Assembly: GCA_021399435.1 (NCBI GenBank)
Contig: JAJTUP010000031.1
Span: 744,001-808,000 of the forward strand
Direction: 5' to 3'
From: Diaporthe sp. PMI_573
Lineage: Eukaryota > Ascomycota > Sordariomycetes > Diaporthales > Diaporthaceae
Length of the DNA stretch: 64,000 nucleotides
Below the pieces are notes generated by a model. It was given only the letters and a program-made list of their open reading frames with translations, was not told the origin of the DNA and ran no database searches. Below, in pieces: positions 19,291-30,297 of the stretch; the stretch's first letter is position 1, and each line of letters opens with the position of its first letter. The position numbers were made by a program, and so were the translations under genes.

Positions 19291-22170
19291 GGCAGCTAAT
19301 GCAGAGGGGGACTTGGGATTAAGTAGGGAAGATAGAACTTTAATATGTTTCTACTATAGTCGCAATCAATTTATATATATACCAAACCCGAGGTTAGACC
19401 AATACAAGCCACAACTTTTGACAAGAGCCTTCATCAGGATCAGCTGGCTCGAACCTCATCTTCCCTTACTCCTCACTACCCTCCTCTATTTACGTAACAT
19501 GGCCATAATAGAGCTGAACGCGTGTCTAGCTAACGTAACCGCGTTTGCAAAAGTGTCGTCCAGGTCTCCTGCCCTCCTAGGGATATACCTAAACGAGTTA
19601 AATAGGCGTCGTGATTGTTTAGCCCCGTTCTTGTTATAGACATAACTAGTGGTTGTAAATCATTCTCTTTACCAATACTACTTTGTACAAGGGCGACTGC
19701 GCGACTCTTGATTAATACTTGATAGCCCAAGAACAGCGTTTATCGCGCCTTATTAATTAAATAGCTATATAAAGGGTGAGAACTGATAAATAACTAATAC
19801 CAACCTAGCGTAGCCGACCCATATCACACGTAGCATAGTGATAACTACTATCTAGTCACTAAGTGTGACGGGCTCTATGCATCGATTACACGTTATCGAA
19901 TACTTTTCGAAACGGAGGGAATGTAAGAGTAATGGATTCAGATATCCGACCATAGTGCTATTTGTTAAGGCTAGCGAGCTAAATTCAGAAGGCATGCGGT
20001 CCCCTCTATTCTCTCCCTCCGGAGGACAATAGCACGGATAATACTAACGTACCCCAAGCCATACCCTACCGTCTCGCCTCTTGCGCGCACTTCTGCCCCC
20101 TAAGTTCGATACCCGGCCCTCTAAGACCTAATGCCATTACATAAAGACAAGCGTCTACTAGGCAAAGGTCCAACATACTAATCGTGACTAGCCTATACTA
20201 TATGTCCGCTATATGCTACTACTAGCTGGATAATACATCGCCTTCCTATGTTAATTATACAAGCCGAAGTAAAAACAACAATTAATTATACAAAACCGCC
20301 TATTTTGATAGTCACGGCGTCATACATCTATGTCGTTAGGTCTAGCATTTATAAGTAGGGACTATATTCTATAATGTAAGCCTAGCTACCTATACTCCTG
20401 CAAAACTAAGCCTATTCTCTATAAAGCCTAGCTGTCATGATATAAGGGCTGTGTGCCTATAGTAGAAAGCAGCGTTGCTTTTTATATAAATAGTATAGTG
20501 GTATTATTTATAACACTAGTATAACTATTACAACCCCTTAACTATTAGTGCTATAGTGATGCTATATCTATAGTTAAGTAATGTCTAGCGTTTACCATAT
20601 TCTATAAGTATAGAGTCTTCCCTAGTAGAGTAATTATTTCTATACCTTGTTATACTTTTTTTAGGAATATCTAATTCCTCTATTAGTATAAATGTAAGTA
20701 GATGTTAGCTGTTTATTATTCTTTAATAGTTATATAACTATATAAGGTTGGTTGTTATCACGGCTATAATGTAGCTACCCCTTACCTAATATTAGTAAAA
20801 ATTTATATACTATAGAAGGGGACTGCTTATTAAAACTTAACTATATTAACTTTTACTAGCTTATAGTTTTTTAAGATTATATCCTTAATAATATATTTAT
20901 ATTTAGGATTTACCATAGTACCTTTTTAGATATATTAGCAGGCTGCTAATACTATAATTATATATATTTAATATAGGAGTAAGCCTTAAATTAGTGCTAA
21001 TAATGTAGGCTATAAGGCTAAAGGAAAAGTGGTTATTGGAAGGCCTACTCCTTGCAGGAGGCTGGTTATTGTTAGGACTGACAAGATAAATATGTATTGC
21101 TAGGAAACATAGAGAAGTTTAAACATCTTAGTAGTAGTTAAATAGAGGTCTCTAATGTACTAGTTTAGTGCCTTATAGTTATACTTAACCTAGTTTAAAT
21201 ACCATGCTGTTTCTAAGATTTATAAGACTAGGTAGCCTAGTAAGGTTAGAAATAAGAAAGTCTTAGCTAATAGGATATTATAAGGGTTATAATTAAGAAA
21301 GGCTACGAGTATAAAAAGGTAAAATACTCTATTATATATTAATTTATATGCTTTCTAGTAAGATAAGATAGCCTTAGTAGAAGTTAAGACTTATACTACT
21401 AGTATAAATACTACAAGTAGATAATTTAATACTTCTAATAAGGAGCTCTCATATAGAGTAGTAAAGTAAGTAGAAGGTAGTTTATAAATAAAAAAAAGGA
21501 GAAACTAATTAATAGTAAGGTTATTTTATTATAGTATAGAGGCTTGTTATAATTAGTGTTAAAGCCCTTAGATTATATATAGGTTTATCCTATATATATA
21601 GGCTAGGCTAATAACTCCTATTTAAAAACATGCTAAATAAGGTAGATATACTTACATTATCAGAGGCCACACATAAAAACTATTACTGTAATTTTCTAAC
21701 CTTATATAGTGAAATTATTAACTTGTATCATATACTGTTAGTACTCTTTGAGTTACTCAACTGCTACTATCTTCTAGTAGTTGCAGTTTCTCATATACGC
21801 AACTATCCATCAGGTAATGGTTGAACGTAGTAGCTGTTGTAATGCTAATAGAGTGCCTTGGTTGCTTCCTAATTAAGTCTATTCTTTAGTACCTGAGAGT
21901 AGTCGCGGCAAACAGCCCAGCTCTTGAAAGTTTGTTGTTGGTTTATAAGAGCCTGCTACAGCAAGTCGAGCAGCACAACCTTAGTCCGCTTGCAACCCTG
22001 CAGCAGCCACCACTAAATCTATTGATTTTTGACTTTTGTAGCCTAATCTAGATATACCATATAATATAATACCTAAGTTTCTCTCGTACCTTGTTTACAT
22101 TCTATTAGAAACCTTATTGAAAAGGCGTCATTATTAACTGTTTTGGCTTTCCTTTACTTTCTAAATACCA
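19291..22170. other. AT-rich stretch without identifiable gene
   Basis: A 122-codon plus-strand ORF (19271-19639) and a 66-codon minus-strand ORF overlap at the left, but neither shows a recognisable domain or splice context. From 19640 to 20450 the sequence is of mixed composition with no long frame. From 20450 to 22170 it is strongly AT-rich, dominated by TAT/TAG words. I see no transposon ends or motifs. Confidence 0.4.
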
Positions 22171-22179
22171 AGGCACTAG

Positions 22180-24330
22180 CTGATCTGATGTAAAGATGAT
22201 TTGCCTTGACATTCTTATACCTAGCTGCATCTGAGAGCTTTTGCTGGAGCTACCAATCTACTTTCCAAGAGAGAAGGACAGCAGGGTTTTAGATCTTATC
22301 AAGAAGTTCGGCGTAGAGTTTAGGCGACCTAAAGACGAAATTAAGTAAGCATGTAATCTTACTTCTAGTCTATCAGACCTGATAATAATTCTTGAGCAAC
22401 CATAACTACATGCTAGGCATAAGTATAATATGACCTTTGATTAGTTTATTTGTGATTGTGATATGTTAAAAGCTATAGACGACCTTATTAGATTTGCTTT
22501 AAAAGGGGTAAGAAGTATATATATAGTAATAGTCCTTGATGTATACTCTTTTAAACTAAATAAATCTAGCTCTATACTTGTGGCCCGCTATTACTAACTT
22601 ATTAAGGAAATCTTAAAACTTAAGAAGCCTATAGTTGTTGTTTGCTGTTAGAGTGGACTATGCTAGTACCTGATTGTTTTTAAGTTTATATTATATAGTG
22701 TTGGTACCTGGCCTCTCTAAACCTGAGTAGAAATAGGGATAAGTAGTATAACTATAATTTAATCATTCTATCTAGCCATGGTTGTATGCTATTAGTAAAG
22801 GTCCCCCTATAGCTGAATGCTACTTACTTGCTACTTTGTCCTGGTATTTGTAGAGCTTACTAGTACTAGAGAACACCCTGAGTAGATTAAACTAGTCTGT
22901 AATGAAAGTACTAAGTATGTATCTATATGTTTATTGTATAACTGGACTAGTCTTAATAGTTAATAGGGAGAGTAATGATAATGACTTGGATTAGCTATAG
23001 GCTATATCCATTATTTTGAGTATTCTTTAAAGGATTAAAGGAGAGGAAAACTAACCTTGAAGTGTTCCTTGTTTTGGAAGTACTGCTGCTAGGCGATAGT
23101 AAGATAAGGTGGACTACCTGATAAGGTGGCTGCTTTCCTTAAACTACTCCTATGGAGCTTTTAATATTATAAAGCTCTGCTTTATCTAGAAGCATTATAA
23201 TCATTCTATAAAAGACTACATACTTGTTTAACTTTGTGAAATAGGAAGCTATTAGAATTTATTCCTATTTATAACAGGACCTGATTTTTATCTAACTAGT
23301 GGTAGATATGTTGGGTTTGAGGATAATGATAGTAATATAGATCTTGAGTAGTAACTAGAGTTATTGAATATTAAAAATAGCTCTGTAATATTATTAAATA
23401 TTCTCTAAGCCAATATTAGGGAAGAAAATACTGTGTTTGTAAGACTTTATAGGTACCTCTCTAGGGCGAAAGCCTGCCTTGAGAAGATTAAACTGGCCAT
23501 GGTTGTACTATCTTTGTGCGTTTATTTATACGTCAAGCTTTAGATAGGTATATTTAGCGCTGATAGAATTAAACTATTAACGAGCATTGCTGAGCCGGCC
23601 TAAGATATGTATACTAGCCTAACTATAGTGATAGTACTAATTCAGGCAGCTTTTCTAATCGTGGTAGGGGAAAATGGATTGTCTAAGGAAGAGGAACAGC
23701 CTAGGTAATTAATTCTTAGCTACCTTGATGGTTGAGAAATTCTTGATTAACTTATCAACAAGCCACTAGCTAATACTACATTTTGCTGCTATTTACTTCT
23801 CTCTAGGCTGCTGGTGCAAGGAAAGCTCCTCCCTCGAATAGCTAATCTTACGGATAGCTTAGCAGTACTCTTCGAGTTGCCAACTAACCTTGGAGAACAG
23901 GTGGAGCATCTCTGTTCTAGACTTGCTGACCTTCTCGATCTGTGAATGGGGACCTATGTGATGGAGACTATGCCTATAATCCTTCTTGTATAGTAGGGAG
24001 GAGCTGACTATAAAGTAGCATGTATATAGGCTGGTGTGTAGGGCTGTTGATATAGGTATATCTGTACTAGGGGAGATGTATAAGCCTGCTGACCTGGTTA
24101 TAATCCTGAATATAAGCGTAGTTAATCCCTCTAATATAGTGCATTTTTCTAATCTAACCTAAACTAGATGTAGATCTAAATGATTTAAGTTATAATGCTG
24201 ATAAGGCTAATAATAGAGAAAGGATCAGCTATATAGTATTCTAAGAATAAGTTAAACAACTTAACTTAGATAATCTTAGCAATATATTAGTATAGGATAA
24301 AGAGAGGAAGTTATGGTATTAGGGTAGCAG
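22180..24330 (+). pseudogene. RIP-degraded coding region of unknown family
   Basis: The plus strand reads as protein over long spans if TAG/TAA are ignored: SRVLDLIKKFGVEFRRPKDE, then VIVLDVYSFKLNKSSSILVA and RYY, then LIKEILKLKKPIVVVCC, then ELTSTREHPE followed by IKLVCNESTKYVSICLLYNW. Further on, around 24170-24330, lies a more charged part (DVDLNDLSYNADKANNRERI). The strand pattern of hydrophobic beta-like segments (VVVCC, TIIQSF) suggests a globular enzyme-like domain, but I cannot assign it. There are no inverted repeats or LTRs around it. It may be one former gene or two. The 64-residue ORF upstream at 21630 is not obviously related. Confidence 0.4.
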
Positions 24331-25343
24331 GTTAGTAGCCTTATAAAGGTACTGTGGTTGGGTGGGGCACAGCCACGGTAGACTTCTGCATGGCTAATTG
24401 AGACCGGTAGGTTATGGCCGCAGCCACGCCAGGTGAGCTCGTGTAAAGTTGATTCGCCATTAAAGTACCTCTATAATATATTAGTTTATCTCTACAGTAA
24501 GTAGCTCTCTTGTTAGGTAGTTAGGCGGTGTAGCGGAGCCACTCAGGGCCACTGTACTACGCATCCTTGTCTAATTATGTCTAAGTATCAAAAATTAGGT
24601 ACAACATCTCTAGTCGCGCCACAACTTTGCCTACTATATATATACAACTATTGCGGGTAGCTGTACCTTTTTAGGCGTGCTTAAACCATCTAGCGACTTG
24701 TTAATAGTGTTAGTATGAGGAATAATGTATCTCTGGATGTCCCCATTATGCCCACAGATAGCGATAGAGAGTTTATAATAGAGGATATATAGAAGGCAAC
24801 GGAGTTAAGTCTCCCTCTATGGTTATATGTTGTGCTGTCTGGCTAATAGGTTATGTACAAGTTGCCGCTAATATCCACCTGGCTTTTGAAGACTGAGCCG
24901 CGCTGAGGCATTCTCGATCTAGCATCGCCTAGCTCCTGTTGGCTGTACTTGTGCTTCCATGTTTCGCAAGCTCTTGCTCTGGCCAGCAGGCTGACAGCCG
25001 CTGCAGTGTTTGAATGTGTGTCCGTGGACACCATGCCAGCTTTCTACTACTGTGATGGTGCTGGGAGGAAGTATCGCAATGTTGGTAATCTAGTTTATAA
25101 CGTGACGTGCTTCTGGAGACGGAACCGTCTTCGGACACCTGGGCGAGATGCTGCCGCAGCTGTACCAGGATGTCGCTATGGCCGAGATCCTCGCCACTGA
25201 CGGCATGGACCTATACGTCCTCTAAGCCTGTTCCGAGCTCTCTATCTAGACTTTGGAACCTATCTGAGATGTCTTGATGCCTGTACGTGCAGAGATCCTC
25301 TGGCCCTTTGTGATTATACTTAGTGGTTATCTTCGGAACTTGG
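24331..25343. other. Mixed spacer with two GC-richer islets; possible gene fragment
   Basis: 24340-24480 is a GC-rich islet with no ORF. Around 24715-25200 the plus strand carries a fairly open frame. In another frame a short C-terminal-looking piece, FGHLGEMLPQLYQDVAMAEI, ends in a TAA near 25224 and reads like genuine protein. I cannot connect the two by a confident splice or name a family. ORFs on the minus strand over the same bases are shadows. Confidence 0.3.
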
Positions 25344-25410
25344 TACTATAAGAATGCGGATATTCGCGCCCAAAAAAATGGATGGCGCGCCCAATTTCAT
25401 GACTAAGCAG
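25344..25410 (+). repeat. Left TIR of the Mutator-like element
   Basis: Matches the reverse complement of the right TIR over about 60 bp, including GGCGCGCC and CATGACTAA. The GC-rich core (GGCGCGCC) is kept on both sides. Confidence 0.7.
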
Positions 25411-25637
25411 CGCTGCAGCCAATCAGAGCCTTCTATTTCAACCTCCTTCACTACCCATTATGGTGCGTTTTGCAGCCTTAACTATATACACTGCGAAACC
25501 TCCTTTGCCCACCAACTTTAACCTACCTACTAACTACCAATACCTTGTCTAATTGACTTTTGCTTCGTGGAATCGATTAATTCGGCATTAAAAACATACT
25601 CTCGTTATTTAGATATCAAATCTATAACGTTGTGGCG

Positions 25638-28135
25638 ATGTTAGAGGTCCCGGATTACTCGGGGCTCCAGGCGTAGTGGCAGGTTGATTGTTATAACTGG
25701 AATACCAATATTACCGCTACAAACCACCGCCGCCCAGTACTTTCCAACCTTCCTACCTTCCTGAGACTTTTTAATAATGGATATGATACTTATGACGATC
25801 TGAAGGCCGATTTAGACGAAGCCACGAGCTCTGCTGGCTGGCTAACAGTAAAGTATTATGTAAAGCCGAATTACATGATGTTATTATGTAGCCGAGGCGC
25901 CTAGCGCCTATCGACGGCCATAATAACTAATGCCTCAACGATTAAAGCCGGCTGCAAATGGTTAGCAGTTGCCTATGCGATAAAGAAGACGTTAAATAAG
26001 TGGAAGCTTGTTATCTATAAGTACAGACATACCTATCATGGCCCTCAGGAAGTCTCTAAAGCCCAGCGTGGCTAGGCGAAGCTATTTGAAGCACACCTTG
26101 TATTTCTGGCCTGGGCGGTACGTAACCCAACAAACGCTACGCTGAAGCGACTCGAAATACTGCTTCGCCAGCAGTATCCTATGGTTTAGCTTGGGCCGAA
26201 TACCCTCAAGAACTGGCTACAGAGCTTTTGAAAAGACAAGTAGGGTATCTACACTCTGTCTTAAGCAAAGTTAGACTGGTTAGAGAAGAAGGGCTATTGG
26301 TACTGCTTTACTCAAGACGAGAAGGACAACATTATGGGTATCCTTTGGTGTAGCCAGCAGTAGATAGCGTGGCTTTAAGAGCGATGTTTCTCGCATAGCG
26401 TATCGCTTGATTGTATATACTCGACTAATAACAAAAAGATGCCGTACTTTCAAGGCACGGCGCTAACCTATATAAAGAAGATTCTGCCGCTATTTCAAGG
26501 CGTCGTTGATAACGAGAGAGAGAGCGGCTTTAGGTGGCTTCTCGAGTAAGTCTACCTCTTGCTTTGCTACTGTAAAGCCGACGACCTAACCCTCTTTATT
26601 ACCGACTATAATAACGCCCTAATTAACGCCCTTGAGTCTAAATTTCCTTACGTACAGCACTAGCTATGTATCTTCTATATGAATATAAACGTTGTACTAC
26701 ACATTAAGAAGAAGTGGCGGAAGCCAGTAGGTTTGATGGCGGCAGAAGTAGATGATAATAAAGCTGAAGATGCTGAAAAAGAGGAGGAAGCCGCGGAAGC
26801 CGAAGAAGCTACGGAAGCCAGGCTTAATGTGCCGGTAAGAAATACGGCCACGATACCTAAGAAGGTTCCAGACAACGTCTCCTATATTTAACAGGCTCTA
26901 TTTAACCTCTTTAAGTTTATAGAGTACTCTATAGATTGTAAGGTCTACGAGACGGTATAGCAGTGCCTTTAAGAGAAGTTTTTAGACCAGACAGCTATTA
27001 TAAACTATCTAAAGACCTACTATGTTAATAATGACGAGAAGATTGTCGCCAAATGGGCTGGCCACCAGACCTGTAAAACTTTTAACTTTGGCTTATAGAC
27101 TACCTCCTCTATAGAGTGTATGCACCGGAAAATCAAGGTTTACTTAGGCCACGGGCTAGGGAATCTTCTCTACTTGGCCAAGGCTGTACACGAGGCTATT
27201 AAGGATACTGCTAAGGAGCTTTATCTCAAGAATGCCTGCCAGAAGACATTTTTGCTTTAGAAGTTTAATGGGCAGAAGTGGCTAGGAAGGGTTTCTCACC
27301 AGGTATCGTGGCCGGTACTAGAGCTTCTCGCGAATACTAGGTAGCATGCTTTAAAGATGTTTTAAAAAAAAGCCCCACAAGGCTACTATACGGCTTTAAG
27401 CTGCGACTACTCTATTTATATTCAGTATAGCTTAATTTGTGCTAATTGAATGGCCGATAGAGAGAAAGCAGACCTTCCTCTTAAAAAGGCAGATGTTTAC
27501 AAAGTTTACTGGCTTAACCGTAACCTTTTACTCGAAAACCCGCTCCTTATAGTCCTCTTGCCAAATAAGGTCACGGCGACAAAGGGGAGACTTTGTGAGA
27601 CAGCTATGTTTGTAGCCAACGAGGAAGGCATCTTTTAGAGCAGTACCAGCCGTGGGAAGGCCGTAATAGGCAATAGGACGACGTTAATGACGACTAGTTT
27701 GGGCAGTAAGGCTGGCGATAAAATAAGGGCGACGACAACTTTAATTTAGCGCATTAACTCGGCCTTTAAGTATAATGACTCGACCCTTTAGTCCCTGGAT
27801 GAAGAGGACAGCCGTAGCGGCGGTGGCCAGCGAGAAGCCGTCTGGCGAGACTAGCGACTAGTAGTCGGCCTTATAAAGCAAAGTAACTGCCAGCCTTAGA
27901 AGTAAAGAGCCGAAGGCACGGCGTTGCCGGCGGCTACACTCTTAAGTTTAAGGCTAACGGCTAAAAAACAGCGGACGGGGGCACGGAGGACTATTAACTA
28001 GCTGCTATGTGTAGACCTTATGGCTGACGACGTTGACGACGATGGCGAGGGCGCCGGCGGCGGCGAGGGCGCCAAGGAAATGCAGGACGAGATTGTCGCC
28101 GTGATGCTCGGCTTTATTGACTTACTATTCGACTA
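25638..28135 (+). pseudogene. MULE transposase (FAR1/Mutator family), RIP-inactivated
   Basis: From ATG at 25638 a single frame runs through almost the whole element, interrupted by TAG, TAA and one TGA. An N-terminal DNA-binding region (up to about codon 180) is followed by the MULE catalytic core. SVSLDCIYSTNNKKMPYFQG corresponds to the family's DxTYxTNxxxMPL motif. LFITDYNNALINALESKFP then YVQH and LCIFYMNINV correspond to the motif FVTDxxxALxxALxxxFPxxxxxLCxFHxxxNV. The acidic EKEEEAAEAEEATEA tract at 26770-26820 is a lineage-specific insert. Helices around KTYYVNNDEKIVAKWAGHQ and STSSIECMHRKIK continue the core. Near 27560 NKVTATKGR resembles the usual C-terminal K-G-R-P-R tail, followed by a poorly conserved extension ending in an Asp/Gly-rich stretch. 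Less damaged than the gypsy elements. Confidence 0.7.
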
Positions 28136-28166
28136 GATGGGTTATGTGGGCGACGATGTGGGCATT

Positions 28167-28266
28167 GTGGGTACTGTTTGCTAATACTTGGGTCTAATAG
28201 TGCTTATTTGCTTGATGTGGGCACTGTTTGCCAATACTTGGGTCAAATGGTGCTTATTTGGTGCCC
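28167..28266. repeat. 50-bp tandem duplication inside the MULE 3' region
   Basis: Two copies of a 50-bp unit (starting GTGGGTACTGTTTGCTAATA and GTGGGCACTGTTTGCCAATA) directly after the transposase frame. The differences are mostly C/T and G/A. Non-coding. Confidence 0.65.
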
Positions 28267-28379
28267 TTAAGTGTGTGGGAATAGTGGCATGCAGCGGTAT
28301 GTTAGTTAATGTAGTCACATTAATTTTTTGTATGGCGAACCTATAGTGTTTTTTAATTTAGGCACATGGGGCGGCATGA

Positions 28380-28445
28380 TTAGTCATGAAATTAGGCGCG
28401 CCATTCATTTTTTTGGGCGCGAATATCTGCATTCTACTATAATAC
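28380..28445 (-). repeat. Right TIR of the Mutator-like element
   Basis: Reverse-complement partner of the left TIR; ends GCATTCTACTATAATA. Confidence 0.7.
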
Positions 28446-28939
28446 TTGTTTGGCAGTCTAGTGTCCACCGTGTATTAATATTGGTATTATTGAGTAGCTG
28501 ACGAGTGGCTGACGAGTAGTCTCCTGCAGACAGCATTGAGCACTAACCCAACCTTACGTAACCCCACGGTTAGCGAAGGCGACTTAGCAGCTAGCATACC
28601 GGCCGTCAGGAAGGTATTTACGTACTCTAGTATCGAAATGTCTATATATATTATAATGTAGCCCTCGTACTAGTAGAAACCACCAGGATGTAATCTCATG
28701 GCTCATGTGGGCTAGCGTCTCTGTGAGTCCTAGATATATGATTCTGGTATACTATGTAATTATGAATCAACAATGAGTTTTGGTAGTAAGGCTTGTTTGA
28801 CGGTCTCTAATATAGTATGGATGAGACTAAGCTTGCGCGATAGAGCGACCTCGCGTCAGATCTGTGTTCACGTGTCACGCGTAGGAAAACTAAGATAAAA
28901 CAAGATGTATGCCAAGGTTAAGTCTGATCTACCTTATAG
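28446..28939. other. Spacer, no gene seen
   Basis: Non-coding between the MULE and the decayed PigL_N-type gene. It contains a short GACGAGTGGCTGACGAGTAG tandem. The part nearest 28900 may be the 3' end of the minus-strand gene. Confidence 0.4.
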
Positions 28940-29890
28940 GCCGTGCACATTAAATCCTAGCTCTAGAAGCTCTCGTTAAAGCTTTTTATAGCCTTGCCTC
29001 CCTGGTTACCCGTCATAATTCGTACATCCTGTCTAAACCGGTTGTATGCAATAGTTGTCTTGTATCTGGCCGCTCTGTGCTAATTATCCACGCCGACATT
29101 ACCGGTCATAATACATGCCTAACCAAGTGTGATATTGTTATATATCGAAGTTTTATCCACGTTGGCTGATATAGTACCAGTAGGAGTAGCAGGTTGCTAC
29201 CTAGCGAGCCCTAGACTCTCTACGTTAGACGTGTCAAGCTAAACCATCCCGTCTGCTATGGCCTGATTAGCCTGACTCTTCTCTATGCTATTACATGCTA
29301 ATGCTGCGTACTTGTCTACTACAGGGACCCCTCTAAATACTTAGCAAGAACTAGATTGATTCCAAGTACCTCCCTCACCTTTCTATTTATGTCTAGGAGC
29401 ATGCTATATGTAATGCTAAAGCCGTCCTTAAGGTTCCTTACTAGACTAACCTAGGCTATGGAGATCTGTAGTACTAGCTGGTTCCTTGCTCTATCGAGCC
29501 GACGTATAATGTCTTTTAGCTGTTTATTATCCTTGTCTCTAGATCTGAGTGTATAAATCAGCTACGATATAGACTTCTTCTACTACTCCGATACAAGCCA
29601 GGCTAAGAAGGATTCTAGTTTTTTACCTACTTCGTTTATGGCTACCACCTGCTACTCTACTCCTGCCGTCTATAGCCCCTCTTCTTCTCGGACTAGACTA
29701 AGTAATTACTCGAGGCTCTCCAGCTACTTGGAGATATTGTCAAGCGTCTTGGACGCGCCTCAGACCCTGTCCTGTATGCTTTATACTTTCTGAATTAGTA
29801 TAAATACGGTACCTACTAGGGTGATAACGCTAGTAGCGGTTCTGATTACCTCGGCCTGTCTGTAATTAGTAACTAGTCTAGCAGCTTGAC
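28940..29890 (-). pseudogene. PigL_N / HeLo-like N-terminal-domain protein, RIP-inactivated
   Basis: The minus strand reads AEVIRTATSVITLVGTVFIL, then SKTLDNISKQLESLEQLLSL (Q/W at TAG codons), then VVAINEVGKKLESFLAWLVSE, KDNKQLKDIIRRLDRARNQL, VSLVRNLKDGFSITYSMLLD and VREVLGINLVLAKYLEGSL. This order of amphipathic helices is the fungal PigL_N (PF17111) type, related to the HeLo-like N-terminal domains of STAND regulators. The tail holds the repeated motif IMTGNVGVD...IMTGNQGG and ends KSFNESF. In intact relatives the domain is either a stand-alone protein of about 300 residues or the N-terminus of a NACHT protein. Here it is separate and divergent from the NACHT gene at 30298. Such domains act in self/non-self recognition and cell death in fungi; the role here is inferred only. 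All stops are TAG/TAA of RIP type. Confidence 0.65.
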
Positions 29891-30297
29891 GAGGAGAGCT
29901 CTATACTATTTTGTGATGACTAATCTTGAATGCTTAGTTATATGGTGCCTGATGATGTATTGTTGCCTAAATCCCAGCTTCTAATTTATCTAGCTGTAGA
30001 TCTCGTAACTACTACCTAGGCCTTGAGCACGGCTTTCTTATTTAATCCTGTTAATGTATTGATAATTAATACTAACTAAAGATAGCAAGTAATGGATAGT
30101 CACGCCATTTCCTACTATAACTTTAGAGATTAGGCCTGAATCTATTAGGGTAACGTTATCTACTACTATTTTAGTCTGTTAGTACCCTACTATACTTGTT
30201 CCTACCCTGATAGGCTACATTCTTTATGTCTATAGCGTTTTGCTAATAATTACGAGATATAGAACCCCCTTAAAACAGAGTTGACGCTTATTAAAAT
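29891..30297. other. Intergenic region between divergent pseudogenes
   Basis: About 400 bp, AT-rich, between the starts of the PigL_N-type and NACHT-type genes. If they were functional it would contain a shared bidirectional promoter. No motif stands out. Confidence 0.35.

Larger units (their letters stand above)
25344..28445 (+). mobile_element. Mutator-like element (MULE) with ~60-bp terminal inverted repeats
   Basis: Left end TATAAGAATGCGGATATTCG with GCGCCCAAAAAAATGGATGG, and right end its reverse complement (28380-28444) with a few RIP-type changes. About 3.1 kb, holding one long transposase frame. Flanks ACTTGG (left) and ACTTGT (right) could be a decayed target duplication, but a clean 8-10 bp copy is not visible, so the exact ends are uncertain by a few bases. 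Confidence 0.7.

Noticed and set aside
19271..19639. 122-codon ORF
   Set aside because: Opens with ATG but has no domain, and overlaps the end of a degraded frame in a different phase. Not supported as a gene.
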